DNA from: Hydra vulgaris
Lineage: Eukaryota > Cnidaria > Hydrozoa > Anthoathecata > Hydridae
Direction: 5' to 3'
DNA: 64,000 nt
Assembly (NCBI RefSeq): GCF_038396675.1
Contig: NC_088922.1
Span: 14,237,501 to 14,301,500, forward strand
The position numbers and the translations under genes were made by a program. Below, in pieces: positions 19,016-30,871 of this stretch (the first letter of the stretch is position 1; every line of letters starts with the position of its first letter). A model generated the notes under the pieces. The model worked only from the letters and a program-made list of their open reading frames with translations, searched no databases and had not been told where the DNA came from.

Positions 19016-19599
19016 ATTTTTTTGTTGTTGTGGTAGTGTTGTTAACAACATGCATCAACTGAACTACTGAGTCTTTTGAAACCCCCTGATTTTCAATTTT
19101 CAATAAACAATTTTCAAAATTTTCTAAACCACATCTTGCGTCCATTGAATCTTATTTGTCAAATATAATCTCTGAAATTTTATTTGCCAATTATAGTAAA
19201 TATAGTTTTGTACTCAGATGCTTTTAAATACACTTCCAGATTGTCCAAAAGCTTTATTTCTTTTATTACAAAGTTAAAGTTAATATTAAAAAAAAGTATA
19301 TAAAGTTCGTAATACAATAAAGTTAATTAAAATAAAAATAGAAATCTACTATATAAATAAAATAAAACGCAGATAGGAGACCATCTGGTCATTATATTAC
19401 CTTTACAATCCAAAATTAAATTTAATTTTTGAAGTATATAAATTTTGTAATACAATTTTATGAGTTATGATAATAATAATAAACATTAATAAATATTAAA
19501 AGTCTTCCTGCATAAATAAAATGAAACACAGATGCTCACAAAGTCTTTACATAAATTATCACTAAAAAGTAATGCTGTAAACGAATATATATATTTACG

Positions 19600-19829
<230 letters not shown>

Positions 19830-21566
19830 CAAATTATAGTAGTTACATAAAGTTTCTCACATTTCAAGTTTATATTAAATATAAGTTAAATATTATAGTG
19901 CATGACAAAACTGGGTATAATTCAAAAGTATATAATATGTTTTCAATTGAAAAAGTTACTTCTTTTAGGTTTCTTTTGAACAAATAATAATTCCATTCAT
20001 GAGAAAAATCAAAATTTTTAAAACTATTTGATTTTGAAATTCAATATGTACCAAAGTTTGTTTATAAAACTGGTTGTTTAATAAAATTATCATTTCCTAA
20101 AAGATACTTATTTTTTTCTTTTAACGAATACAAATCAAGAAAATAAGCTGGAGATGAGTTAGTTTTACATTAAAACTTTAAACAAAAAAAATTATTATTA
20201 TTATTTAATTGATATATATTAGAAATATTCATGTTTAATAAGAGAGGTCTTGAGTGAGTAAAATGATTTTTAAAATATATAAGACGTGTAAAATGCTTCT
20301 GCTGACAATAAAGAGGCTTTAGTTTACTTTTTTGGGTACTACCCCAAACAACATTAGCATAATTAATATGACAGTGTATAAATAAGTAATATAGTTGAGT
20401 TAATGAATGTTTGTTTAAAGCTCTTTTTACTTTATATAAAACTCCATACTTTTTGCAATTTTGTTGCATAAGTTTCCGATTTGAACCTTCCATGATAAAA
20501 TTTCATCAATAATGACACCTAGAAAGTTCGTGAAAATTACTTTTTTTATTTGAATGTTTTCATTATAAAGAAGAGGTATGTTACTTGAAAGAAAATTTTT
20601 TTGAAACATGAATGGAAGAGTGTCTATTTCATTTAAGTGAAAGTTTATTTGATTTGAACCAGTCAGAGATTTTTGATTGCTCAACGTTCACGCTATAAAA
20701 ACGTTTATAGATGTTGTCTTTAGATAGGAACAAATTTGTATCATCAGCAAAAATAAGTGCTGTTAATTTCGAGACTTTATAGAGATCATTAACATAATTA
20801 AGAAATAATAAGAATCTTATAGATCTTGATCCTTGTGGAACTCCACAGGTTATATTTAAAAATCATTTGAAGAAAATCCTTCGACATCACAACCTTTAAA
20901 ACTGTATAAGGATATAAAGTATTCAAAGGGCTTTTAGTAAAAAATGAATGGATTATTTATCTTTTTAATTAACTGACTTATGAGGCTTTAAAGTGAGTTG
21001 ACTAGAGAAACTCTGTACCGTTTTTGAAAAAAATTTTCTTAATTTTTTCAGCCTTTGAAAATTTTTATGCCTGTAATTGTATTTTTTGCTTAATAAAGTC
21101 ACAAGGATGCAAAAATACGAGCAACCAATTTTTTCATTTCTAATTACGATAAATTTTTAAAATATTTTTGGTATTTACTTAGTATATAACTAAAATAATT
21201 TTTAAGTTTCCTAAATCAAGTAGTTCCCAAAATTTAAATAGTTCTCTACTTTGGGGAAGCAAGATTTTTACAACAAACAGAGTAGAATTTTATACTTCTA
21301 TACCTCGGTGGTACTACCTAATGATAACTCATTTAAAACTCACTATTACTTAAAATTACTTTGAATGACGTTTTGACGTAACTTTTGCAAAATCAATCAG
21401 TTTTAAAAAATTCAAAAAGTTCAATACATTAAAATTTTACTACAATACTAATTGTCCAATTTTGGGTAAATTAATAAAAGCATGTGATGGAAGCAGTTTG
21501 GAAGCTTTTACTCAATCATTTAAACTAGAAGTAAGTTCTAATGATTTCTTATTAGTAGACTAAATT

Positions 21567-21680
21567 CTAATTCAACAATCTGTCTCCAGATTGTTGAATT
21601 AGAATAAAGTCTAATTCAACAATCTGTGTCCAGATTGTTGAATTAGAATAAAGTCTAATTCAACAATCTGTCTCCAGATT
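21567..21680. repeat. Tandem array of palindromic 44-bp units
   Basis: CTAATTCAAC recurs at 21567, 21611 and 21655. Each unit is itself a hairpin: TCTAATTCAACAATCTG and its reverse complement around a 4-nt loop (tctc or tgtc). The third unit is partial. Single-strand folding would give serial 17-bp hairpins. Confidence 0.9.
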
Positions 21681-21771
21681 TTCAGGTTCTTATCAATGCA
21701 TTTCAAGGATAAAATTTTGCTTTTTAGTTGGTATGTTTGAGCTCAAATAGGAACAAAACATTTTGAACGAA

Positions 21772-21786
21772 CCCCCCCCCCCCCCC
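21772..21786. repeat. C15 homopolymer
   Basis: A run of 15 cytosines followed by A8, striking against the A+T-rich background. The opposite strand is a G15 run. Confidence 0.9.
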
Positions 21787-22388
21787 AAAAAAAATGGTGC
21801 TATTTTAACAAGAAAATGTAAAATCTATGAAAAATCGCATTTATATTATTATAGATAGGTATTTACTCACCATTTTATTCAACCGGCATGTTTTTTATGT
21901 TAAAAATGTTTCAGAGACCATCTAACTTCAAACTCAGTTTTCTCTCTCAGACAATGTAACCAGGTTTTAATTTTTATGCCAGATGAACCGTGAGTGTCTC
22001 TAGATTACTGATCATATTGCCATTTTTTTTTGGTCCTCAATTTGAGGGTTAGGGCCAAAATTGGCAAACTGTGCATTAAAACTCTACCAGTAATACCATA
22101 ATATTCAAGTTTTTCAAACAATATTTCATAGTAAATAGTGTTTAAAAACTTAGATAAGTCTATAATGATGCCTAAAGTAAATTCTGACTTTTCAAATAAA
22201 TCAGTTATACTTCGAGTAAGATAAATTATTGGAAGTTCAGTACAGTGAATTCTTTGAAACCGTATTATGATTCTTGTAAAATATGTTAATAATAGCAAGA
22301 TAGTTAAATATTTGATTGAAAAAATATTTTCTTGATCTCTTAAAATATTAAGAATTTATTAGCTGCTTTTTACAAAACTTCAAATATA

Positions 22389-23545
22389 ACGGGTGATACA
22401 TAAGTTATCAAACAAATTTTAATTTAATTTTTCTCGTATTATTAATTAAACAATGACGTGATTTGATGTATATGCACAAAAAATTTATAAAATGTATTTT
22501 TTTTTTTTTCTAATTTAAACAAATTTAATAAAAATGAGGTTTAATTCAGCAAAACGAGAGTTTTTTTCAATATATCTCAGAATTGTTTTTGTAAAAACCA
22601 TATATGGTTTTTCAAAACTTTTTTTTATATATATATAAAAAAAAAGTGAAATTGTAAAACATTTTGAAAAAGAAAAAATAGTACAAAATATAGTCTATGA
22701 TAACATAAGAAGACTCAAAATTGGTCATTTATTTTCAGATAAAAAGTGTTCTACTCATCACACACCCTGGACTAGAGAAAAGTAAGCCAAATTAAAGAGA
22801 CTTGTCAACAACTGAAAAGGGGTCAGTTAGAGAAAATTGGTTTTTAAATTCGATGTAAATCAATTAAGAATTGGTCGTCAATTAAAAAAATTAATACTCA
22901 ATGCAGATAACATCAAAAAACTCCCAAATACACCATTGAACAACAAACAGTAGCAAAAAAAAAAGAAAACTTAATCAACTCTATGACTCTAAATCACTTT
23001 TGGTCATTGATAAATCACGTGATAAAATAAATAGAAAACCTGGGCACTACACAGAAACCAACAAAACATACCAAGAAAGTGTTTGCTTTGTGGGAAAGGA
23101 TGTGAATTAACGTTTCTAGTCGTCGTATATCTAAGCCATTGTTTCATACTTCCAAGGCTGTAGCATTCAAAACATCATTTTGTGTTGATGGATGTTTAGA
23201 AATACAACTTCCATTCATTCTCATGTATCATGTCAACTTTTACTATTTATTTAGGCTAGATTTACCAGAAAACACTAGTTCTTATTGCTCTATCTATGTA
23301 TGTTGATAAGGAATCTAACTTACTAAATTTGTCTCAAGCATGACAAGTTAAGAGCTTTTAAGACCATTTGACCCAAAAAATTTCCGAGGGATGTTGGCAA
23401 GTTTCATCAGAAAAAGTCTTGATTGATCACATCAAATTAAAACTAAAATAAATTGATTTAAATTTTTTACAGTTGACTATGAAAAACGTCAAAGCAAAAT
23501 TAAGATCTAATGCAGATGATGAAATTTTTTAATATAAAAAATAAA
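22389..23545 (+). mobile_element. Decayed Tc1/mariner element, same family as 24754-26044
   Basis: The left end ACGGGTGATACATAAGTTATC at 22389 follows a TA and matches the terminal repeat of the intact-ended copy. + strand fragments in order (KRESF, DNIRRLK, TPWTREK, FDVNQ, IGRQLKK, PLFHTSKAVAF) follow the same transposase. Many stops and frameshifts occur. The right terminal repeat is not recognisable. Confidence 0.75.
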
Positions 23546-23689
23546 TGATTTTTATTCTCAAACAAAGATTTTCATTTAAAAAATCCAAGTAGTTTTTTTC
23601 TTTATTTGTAACTAAGATATCAAAGTTTTTTTTCGTACGATAACTTATGCATCATCCGTAATAAACAAAAAAAAATATTTTTTTTTATT

Positions 23690-24290
23690 CTGGTACACTC
23701 CCAACAAGGTTGCAAGCAACCACTTAAGTTAGGCAAGGAAACGGTTGACAGAAGACTTAAAAAGTTGAAGGTTGTATGAGTCAGTAAAACATGAAGATGG
23801 AAGAGAGTTCTAAAAGGTTGAAGTGCGGGGAAAAAAGCTAGACGAAAAAGTTTTTGAAGCATGCAAGGACAGATACAGTAAAAGAATAAGACTTTGATGA
23901 ATGACGAGTCAAACGAGAATGAGTTTTGGTTGATGGAACTAAAGATGAAAGCTCCTTTGAGCACCAGCCGCGATAGTATTTGTAGAAAAGAGAAAGAGAT
24001 GCAACTTTACAACGATGGGAAAGAGGCTCTAGCTTAGCAGATAGACCGGGTCCAACTACGTGTACAATACGTTTTTGAACCTTGTCTACAAGCATCATTA
24101 GAAGAGCCAGCCCAAATATAACAACAGTGTTCCATACAGGGACGAATAAGAGATTTGTAGAGGTAGAGAACGGAATCAGGAGAGTGAAAATGGCAATCTC
24201 GATAAAGAGAAGCAAACTTAGCAGTATTAAACGTGAAATTTCTTAAAAAGGTGACCAACCGACAAACATCTGGAGCCAAAAAACTAACTT
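23690..24290 (-). mobile_element. LINE 3' fragment (second non-LTR family)
   Basis: The - strand reads SPDSVLYLYKSLIRPCMEHC, IWAGSS, then in a shifted frame DKVQKRIVHVVGPGLSA, LEPLSHRCKVASLSLFYKYY and LVPSTKTHSRLTRHS, the typical C-terminal text of one LINE lineage. Frameshifts occur at about 24120 and 23860. Relatives lie at 7030-7440 (-) and 59250-59690 (+). The 3' end near 23700 contains ttgcaagcaaccacttaag. Confidence 0.75.
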
Positions 24291-24753
24291 AAAAACGAGA
24301 ACGATTCGTATAAGGAAAACGAAAAATTTTTATTGAACAAACACTGTTTAATATTGAAATGTTGGATTACTAAAGTATTTGAGTCTGCAGACACTAACGA
24401 TAAAATAATAACTGTAAATGATGTTTCTGAAAATTCAGAGGAAGATAAAAGTCTGAAAAATCCAGAATATGAGATATTATAGAAATCCAGAATATGAGAT
24501 GTAACAGAACCTCAAAACGTTTCATGTTTTTTGGTTCTAAAGTAAGAAGTAAATATTTTTTTAAAATCTTTGTAGTAGAATACGTTCATAGTGTAAGATC
24601 TTGAAGAAATTTCAATAACCCAATCTATTTTAAAAGTGTATTTATTTGTAGATGCAATTATTTTTAGATGTTATTACTTTTGGTTTCCTTTTTGCGGGGG
24701 AATTTGCTTGGATTTATCAGAAAACACATAACATAAATGATATGATCTCACTA

Positions 24754-26044
24754 ACGGGTGATGCGGAAGTTATCGGACAAAATAAAAACGTCAATAACTT
24801 ATTTATAAATAAATAAAAAAAGCTACTATTATATTTTTTTTAAATAAAGCATTTATCTTTTAATAAAAATATATTATTTTTTATATGAAAAAATACCACC
24901 ATCTGCAATTGATCTCAATTTTGCTCTGACGCCTTTCATATGCGACTGTAAAAAGTTTAAATCAATTTCTTGTAGTTTTAGTTTAATGCGATCAATCAAA
25001 ACTTGCTCTGTTGAAGCTTGCCAATCTCCCTCGTAAACTTTCTGTGTCAAATTTCCCCAAAAATTTTCAATTGGTTGTTCTTGAGGCACATTTGGGGGAT
25101 TGGATTCTTTATCAACGTAATAGACATATTAGTCCATCCAATTTAGAGAATCTTTAGAATAATGAGAACTTGCTAAATCTGGCCAAAATAAATAGTTAAA
25201 GTCTCCATGATACTTGTGAATAAATGGAAGAAGTCGTTTTTTTAAACATTCATTAATATAGATTGATGAATTGATCGCTACAGCCTTGGAAGTGCGAAAC
25301 AATGGCGTGGACATACCACGGTCAGATATGGCTATCCACATTAATAATTTTTTTGGAAATTTCTCTTTTCCTATTAAACGAACACTTTCTGGGCATGTCT
25401 TCTTGTTGTTTGTGTAGTATCCAGAATTTCCAGGCATGTTGTCCCCTGCAAAACAAAAGTATTTTTCGTCATCGATGACTAGAAGCGATTTTGTGTTATA
25501 GAGTTGGTTAACTAGTTTCCTGCTTCTTTTCTTTGCCTTTATTTGTTGTTCTATAGTGTATTTTGGAGTCTTTTCACGTTTTCTATATTTAATATTCATT
25601 TTTTTTAACTGACGACCAATTGTCGATTGATTTACATCGAATTTAATACCTATTTTTCTCTGACTGACCCCTTTTCGATTGTTGACGAGTCTCGTTAATT
25701 CGTCTTTCTTTTCTCTAGTCCAGGATGTCGGACGACCAGGGTGCTTTCTATCAGAAAACGATTGAACAGTTTCAAGTCTTTTTAGGTTATCATATATTGT
25801 ACTTCGAGCATGTCCTTCCTTTTCAAAATGATTTTTTTTTTTATAGGTTTATTTACAAAAAATATTTTTAGTCGCTTTCGAAAAGATTCTCGTTCAGCTG
25901 CATTTAACCTCACTTTAAATAATTGTGCTTCAAATAAGTTTATATTTTATAGAACGTTTATGCCTACGCATAAAACCACAAAAACTAATTATTATGCTCA
26001 AATAATGAAATTAGGATTTGTCCGATAACTTCCGCTTCACCCGT
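24754..26044 (-). mobile_element. Tc1/mariner-type transposon with intact ends, 1291 bp
   Basis: The terminal inverted repeats are ACGGGTGATGCGGAAGTTAT at 24754 and, reversed, ACGGGTGAAGCGGAAGTTAT ending at 26044; both continue through CGGACAAA. TA is duplicated outside both ends (24752-24753 and 26045-26046). It encodes a broken transposase on the - strand. The ends look younger than the decayed copy at 22389-23545. Confidence 0.9.
24874..25960 (-). pseudogene. Tc1/mariner transposase, broken (DDE, ~36-residue D-E spacing)
   Basis: The N-terminus (NAAERESFRKRLK, about 25900) is followed by a frameshift in an A-run near 25840, then EKEGHARSTIYDNLKRLE, an HTH (GVSQRKIGIKFDVNQSTI, about 25660) and the catalytic domain. 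The first Asp is in VIDDEKYF (about 25475), the second in FWPDLASSHY (about 25170) and the Glu in QPIENFWG (about 25055). There is an in-frame TAA at 25129-25131, just after NWMD. About 36 residues separate the second Asp from Glu, so this is not classic DD34E Tc1. The protein acts in cut-and-paste transposition; this copy should be inactive. Confidence 0.82.
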
Positions 26045-26832
26045 TAGACAAGTTATATAGACAAAGGTTAGAGTATGAACTTATTCATGAAAAAGTAGAA
26101 GATAAAAGTTTACTGCAGCAAATGGAAAACACTAATTGAGGAAATAAATTAAACAACTTCACTATTTATAACTGCCAATGATGAAGCAATAATCAAATTA
26201 AACAAAACAAAACACAAACGGAGCTTAGGAATCTTTTCAGAATTATAAACAGTATAGCTTTCTCTAATTATAAATGTTTTTGAGTGTTGAGCTAAAAATA
26301 CATACCTGGATCTAAAATACTAAAAGGAAAACAAGAAAAACTTACACTATTTGAATAAGCTAACTTTCTTCAGCAAACACTGTTTAATTTTGAATGACGT
26401 TGCGAATGGCAAGTTTTTTTTTTAATTTTTTTATTTTTTTTATTTTTATTATTTGCCATATAAATTTATTAAAGTCGTAAAGCATAATATAAATACAAAT
26501 AGCAGAGGCAAGAAGAAGACATAATTGGTCTTATCACCAAGCACCTTAGTCTATACCGTAAATATAAGACAACGAAAATTAAAAAACGTAACACTATATA
26601 ATATAAAACGTTTTTCTAAAGACTTAGTAAAATAAAAATCATCGGTCTTAAAGTCCTACTTTAACTTTTTGTTTTTGTGTTGGTTAAAAAAAAGAAAAAG
26701 AAAAAAAGGAATTTGTACAAAGAAACTATATTACTAAAAAGCAAGCAAGCAAATACGCATAATCCTGAAGCTTTCCTTTTACACCAGCATATACCTTTAA
26801 ATATGTGAATAATTCTTATAAACCATAATTTT

Positions 26833-26853
26833 ATATATATATATATATCTTTT
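26833..26853. repeat. Short TA tail at the LINE 3' end
   Basis: On the - strand the LINE stop (26878) is followed within 30 bp by A10, then GATATATATA. This looks like an A-rich then TA-rich terminus of the retrotransposon. Confidence 0.6.
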
Positions 26854-26870
26854 TTTTTTTCAAACCTCAT

Positions 26871-29575
26871 TAAAACTTCAGAAAAAGCTGAGCGCTACGT
26901 CGATCATCTGTAGTTTTTGCTTTAATTTATTCTTAAACTCATTTAGCATAGAAATTGTTTTAAATTCATTAGTTAATATTTTATTCCATAATTTCGGCCC
27001 TCTAGTAGAAATTGAAAATTCGGTCGCCGCAAAATAACTTTTGGGTTGAATATAACTGTTATTTGAAAATCTGGAGAGATATCTATTCTGATTTATTTTG
27101 AGTAATGGGTAAAATATTTTAGGAGATATATTTTTATTAATTTTGAACATAAATATAAGAACTTGATAGACATTTAATTGATAAACATTCATTATATTTA
27201 AATTAACAAATAATGCTTGGGAGTGTGTATAACGGCCCACATTGGAAATGATTCTGATTGCATGCTTTTGTTTATTAAATAGTTTTTTTATTTTATTTTT
27301 ATTTGTACTGCACCAAGCAATATTTGCATAATTAAGATGGCAATGAATGAACGAGAAATATAAAAGGTTTAAGCGAGTTGGATTTAAAAAAGGCTTAGCT
27401 CTGCATAGCAGGCCTATGTTCCTTGAGATTGTATTTTCGAGATATTGTATGTGATCTTTCCACGTCACATTTTCATCAAGAAGCACGCCAAGAAATTTTA
27501 AAGTGGTTTCTCTTTTTATGTCCTGATTGGCAATACAAAGTTTTGAAAGTTTCAAAGGAATTTTATCTCGGTAATGAAAACGATGGAAAAAAGTATATTT
27601 TGTTTTGGTTACATTTAGAGATAATTTGTTTGCATTAAACCATTCACTAAGATTTAATAGCTCTTTGTTTACTGACTTAAACAGATTATTTATATCATTA
27701 TGTGCATAAAATAGATTTGTGTCATCTGCAAATAAAATTGTATCTAGTTCAGTACAAGCTTTGCTTAAATCATTAATAAAAATGAGAAATAAGAGTGGCC
27801 CTAATATAGATCCCTGAGGAACCCCACATGTTATGTTCATATTGGTTGTTTTACCTTCATTATAAGAAATGTATTGTTTTCTATTTGACAAATAGCTTTT
27901 AAACCACGCAATATTTATATGTTTAATACCATAGTTTTCTAATTTTGTTAATAAAATGTAATGATTGACAGTGTCAAAAGCCTTACTGAGATCAATAAAT
28001 ACACCTAATGTATATTTATTTTTATCAAATGATTTAAAAATATCATGAACAAGATGAACAATAGCCTAATCAGTAGAGTGGCTTTTTTTAAACCCAAATT
28101 GCTTACTATAGAGAATATTGTTTAAACCTAAAAAGAAATACAATCTTTTATACATAATGTGTTCTAATAACTTTGAAAAGCATGATAGTATGGAGATAGG
28201 TCTGTAATTGGAGACACTAGTCTCATCTCCTGAGATTAGTGTCTCCAATTCTCATCCTCCTTTTAGTATAGGTATTACCATTGCAATTTTAAGTTTATCG
28301 GGAAAGATTCCTTGGTTTAAAGAGAGCGTAAATATATGCAAAAGCGGAATTTTTAAATAAGGCATTGACTTAATTACAACATTACTGCTTACATCAATAA
28401 CTCCATTACCTTTATTTGGTTTAAGTAAGTACATGACATCTAGCAATTCTGTTTCTGTTAGCATATTATTGTCCATTATATTATTATTAGAGTTTAGGTA
28501 TGATTTGAAGCAAGTTTTACTTTTATTTATTTTTGATGCTAAACTTGGACCTGTGCTAACAAATGCATGGTTAAACGAATTAGCAATTATTGTGTCGTTA
28601 ATAATTTCACAGTCATTTATAATTAGTTTTTTTGGTAAACGACTAATGCTATATCTTTTTTACCTATAACCTCTTTTATTATGTTCCAAGTTTTTTGTAT
28701 ATCATTTTTGTATTTTAGCAATTGGCTATTATAGTAAAATTTTTTTGAGCGCTTTACAATCGTCACAAAAAGGCGATTATAGTTTTTATAGTTTGTTTCA
28801 TTTTTAAAAGTTCTTTTTTTATTGAACTTCTCATACAATCGTTGCTTTTTTTTCGAAGATTTTACGATTCCGGGTGTTATCCAGGGATTTTGTAGAGTTT
28901 TTGTTTTAATAAATTTAGTTGTTATTGGGAATGCTTTATTGTAGTGACATTCAAATATATGATAAAATTTATCATAAGCTTCATTAACATTTTTTGTTTT
29001 CAAAACGGATTCCCAGTTTGTAGTCGATAAAAGGCTAATAAATGTCACAAGAGAAGCGTCCTTAATTACTCGTTTTTTAGTTTTTACTTTTTTAGAAGGT
29101 TGATTTAACGATTTTTGTGCTGTTATAAAAACCGGAAAATGATCAGATATGTCTGTAATAAATATTCAAGTTTTAATTTTTATGTTTTTGAAATTATTAA
29201 TTATAATTTGATCAATTAAAGTAGCAGTATTTTTTGTAATTCGAGTAGGTTTATTTATAGATGGAATAAATCCATTTTGAAACGTAATATTGAAAAAAAT
29301 TCTGACGTCTTTGTTTTTGTTGTATTCAAGTAAATCTAAATTCAGATCGCCGACGAAGTAGACGCATTTGCCGCATAATTCTTCGCTTATAACTAAGCTT
29401 TTAATTTGTTTGTTAAATGCTTTTTTATTACCAGAAGGCGGTCTGTATATGACGTGTACAACTGCGTTCTTGCAAGTGACGCGAGTATGTTCACATTTAT
29501 TAATCCATCTGACAAAAATGAGTTTAAAAAAATGCAAGTGATGTTTCCAAAACTTCTGAGAAAAATACATTTGCT
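26871..29575 (-). mobile_element. CR1/L2-like LINE, 5'-truncated, nearly full RT
   Basis: On the - strand: part of the APE endonuclease (VIYRPPSG, VGDLNLDLL, and SDHFPVF with the catalytic His after a stop at 29166), a linker, then RT motifs NYRPISILS, GVFIDLSKAFDTVNH, TCGVPQGSILGPLLFL, ILFADDTNLF (catalytic Asp pair, near 27725) and LGVLLDENVTWK, and a C-terminal tail ending RGPKLWNK...LSFF. Lesions are a stop at 29166-29168, a frameshift near 28655, a 27-bp insertion with TGA at 28252-28254, and a TAG near 28063. Otherwise the frame is preserved from 28476 to 26878. The first part of the endonuclease is missing. Confidence 0.9.
28206..28249. repeat. Snap-back inverted duplication inside the LINE
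   Basis: ATTGGAGACACTAGTCTCA and its reverse complement (18 of 19 matching) face each other across 6 nt. In the LINE reading frame this is an extra 27 bp between LKGG and DETSVSNYRP that brings in a TGA. Confidence 0.9.
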
Positions 29576-30871
29576 AAATAAAAATTAATTGATATAAACT
29601 TGCAAAGTCCAGATAATAGTTTTGAACCATTTTTTTTTTCCATGTGTTTTTACAACTACAATGTTATTACAAGTTTTAACAAAATACACTACTTTTATTA
29701 CAGATGCATTCAAAAATACTTCTAATTTAATTAAAATAATATTATAATATATTTGATGTACAAAGTGATATAAATAAATAATATTTAATTAGAGGGATCA
29801 ATGGACGTCCTCAATATTATTTTATTAAATGATACAAAACGTTTTTAAATTTTTATTTTTTATTATAAAAGCAAGATAATTTCTTTACTACTCGGCGTAG
29901 TTAAGGCGATTTTTAATAATTATAGCGTCTGTATAATATTTTGCTGACTTTAACGAATTTCCGTTAAATGATTAGGTGATTATGATTATGATTATTACAT
30001 GATATGATTATGTGAATAATGAAAAGACAAAAAAATTAAAATGATAAATTTTGTCGAAACATAAAATAAAAATGTTTGTAGCGAAAAAACCCAGACCGAA
30101 GATTCTTTTTTTTTTTTTTTTTTTTTAAATCTTTCTAAAATCACGATCGCTTGTTCAAATTTGAATAAGATTTTGAACTAATACGCTTTTTATGTGAACT
30201 GAACATCATAGTTTAATAATATCTGTTCTGTTTTGATCTGTGCTGATCAGTTCTGTTCTGATCATAGTTTAATAATATCTGTATTTGATCTGTTCTGATC
30301 GTTTAATGGCAATTTTTCTTAATTATAAACGTTTTCTTGGTCGGAATTCTAATATTTTGTGTATAAATTGATAGAAATGTTGTGTTTTCACAATTATATA
30401 AATTAATATATGCTAGAACCGATTAAAGCTAGGATTAATAGTAGATTAAGGCACTTTTTCAAAAATTTACAATTAAAATTAGGTTAACGCTGTTGAGCGG
30501 AATCGATCTAAAGACTCAAAAATGGTATCCTTTAAATTTACAATTAGGGGTAATAAAAAAGTTTTGAAAATCATATAGAAAAGAGTAAAGTTTCGTTAAA
30601 CATAAAAACTTGATGCAATAAAAATTATAGCATCTAATGCTCTTGTTTGGACATAATACACTGACAAAATCATGCTAATTCTAAACAAAATAATTCGAAT
30701 GACTTATAAATTGCCTTAACTACACTGAATAATAACCATTTTTAGACGTCCCCAAAACAGTACACCCTAAGTAAAATCTTAGTCAAAAACCTTTGTTTTG
30801 CGATAATGAGGTGAAATACGCTTTGATAATTAATACATTATAAAATAAAACAATGGACGTACCTAACATTA
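29576..30871. other. Non-coding; 56-bp direct repeat at 30207-30303
   Basis: No exon is supported. CATAGTTTAATAATATCTGT occurs at about 30207 and 30263 (period 56) next to repeated ctgttctgatc words. Poly(T) lies at about 30108-30126. Confidence 0.5.

Larger units (their letters stand above)
20160..22330 (-). mobile_element. Decayed CR1/L2-like LINE, split by ~1.1 kb
   Basis: From high to low coordinates on the - strand: TLGIIIDLSKFLNT at about 22150 (the usual AFDTV motif altered), then a gap at 20885-22005 of unrelated sequence, then TCGVPQGSRS and FADDTNL (catalytic Asp pair) near 20735-20860, then LGVIIDEILSWK and the C-terminal LYYLFIHCHINYANVVWGS near 20330-20400. Frameshifts are present. 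The gap contains the hairpin tandem array (21567) and a C15 run. It is closest to the element at 26871-29575. Confidence 0.75.

Noticed and set aside
27423-27638. + strand 71-codon frame in the LINE
   Set aside because: Antisense to the reverse transcriptase with intact catalytic motifs on -.
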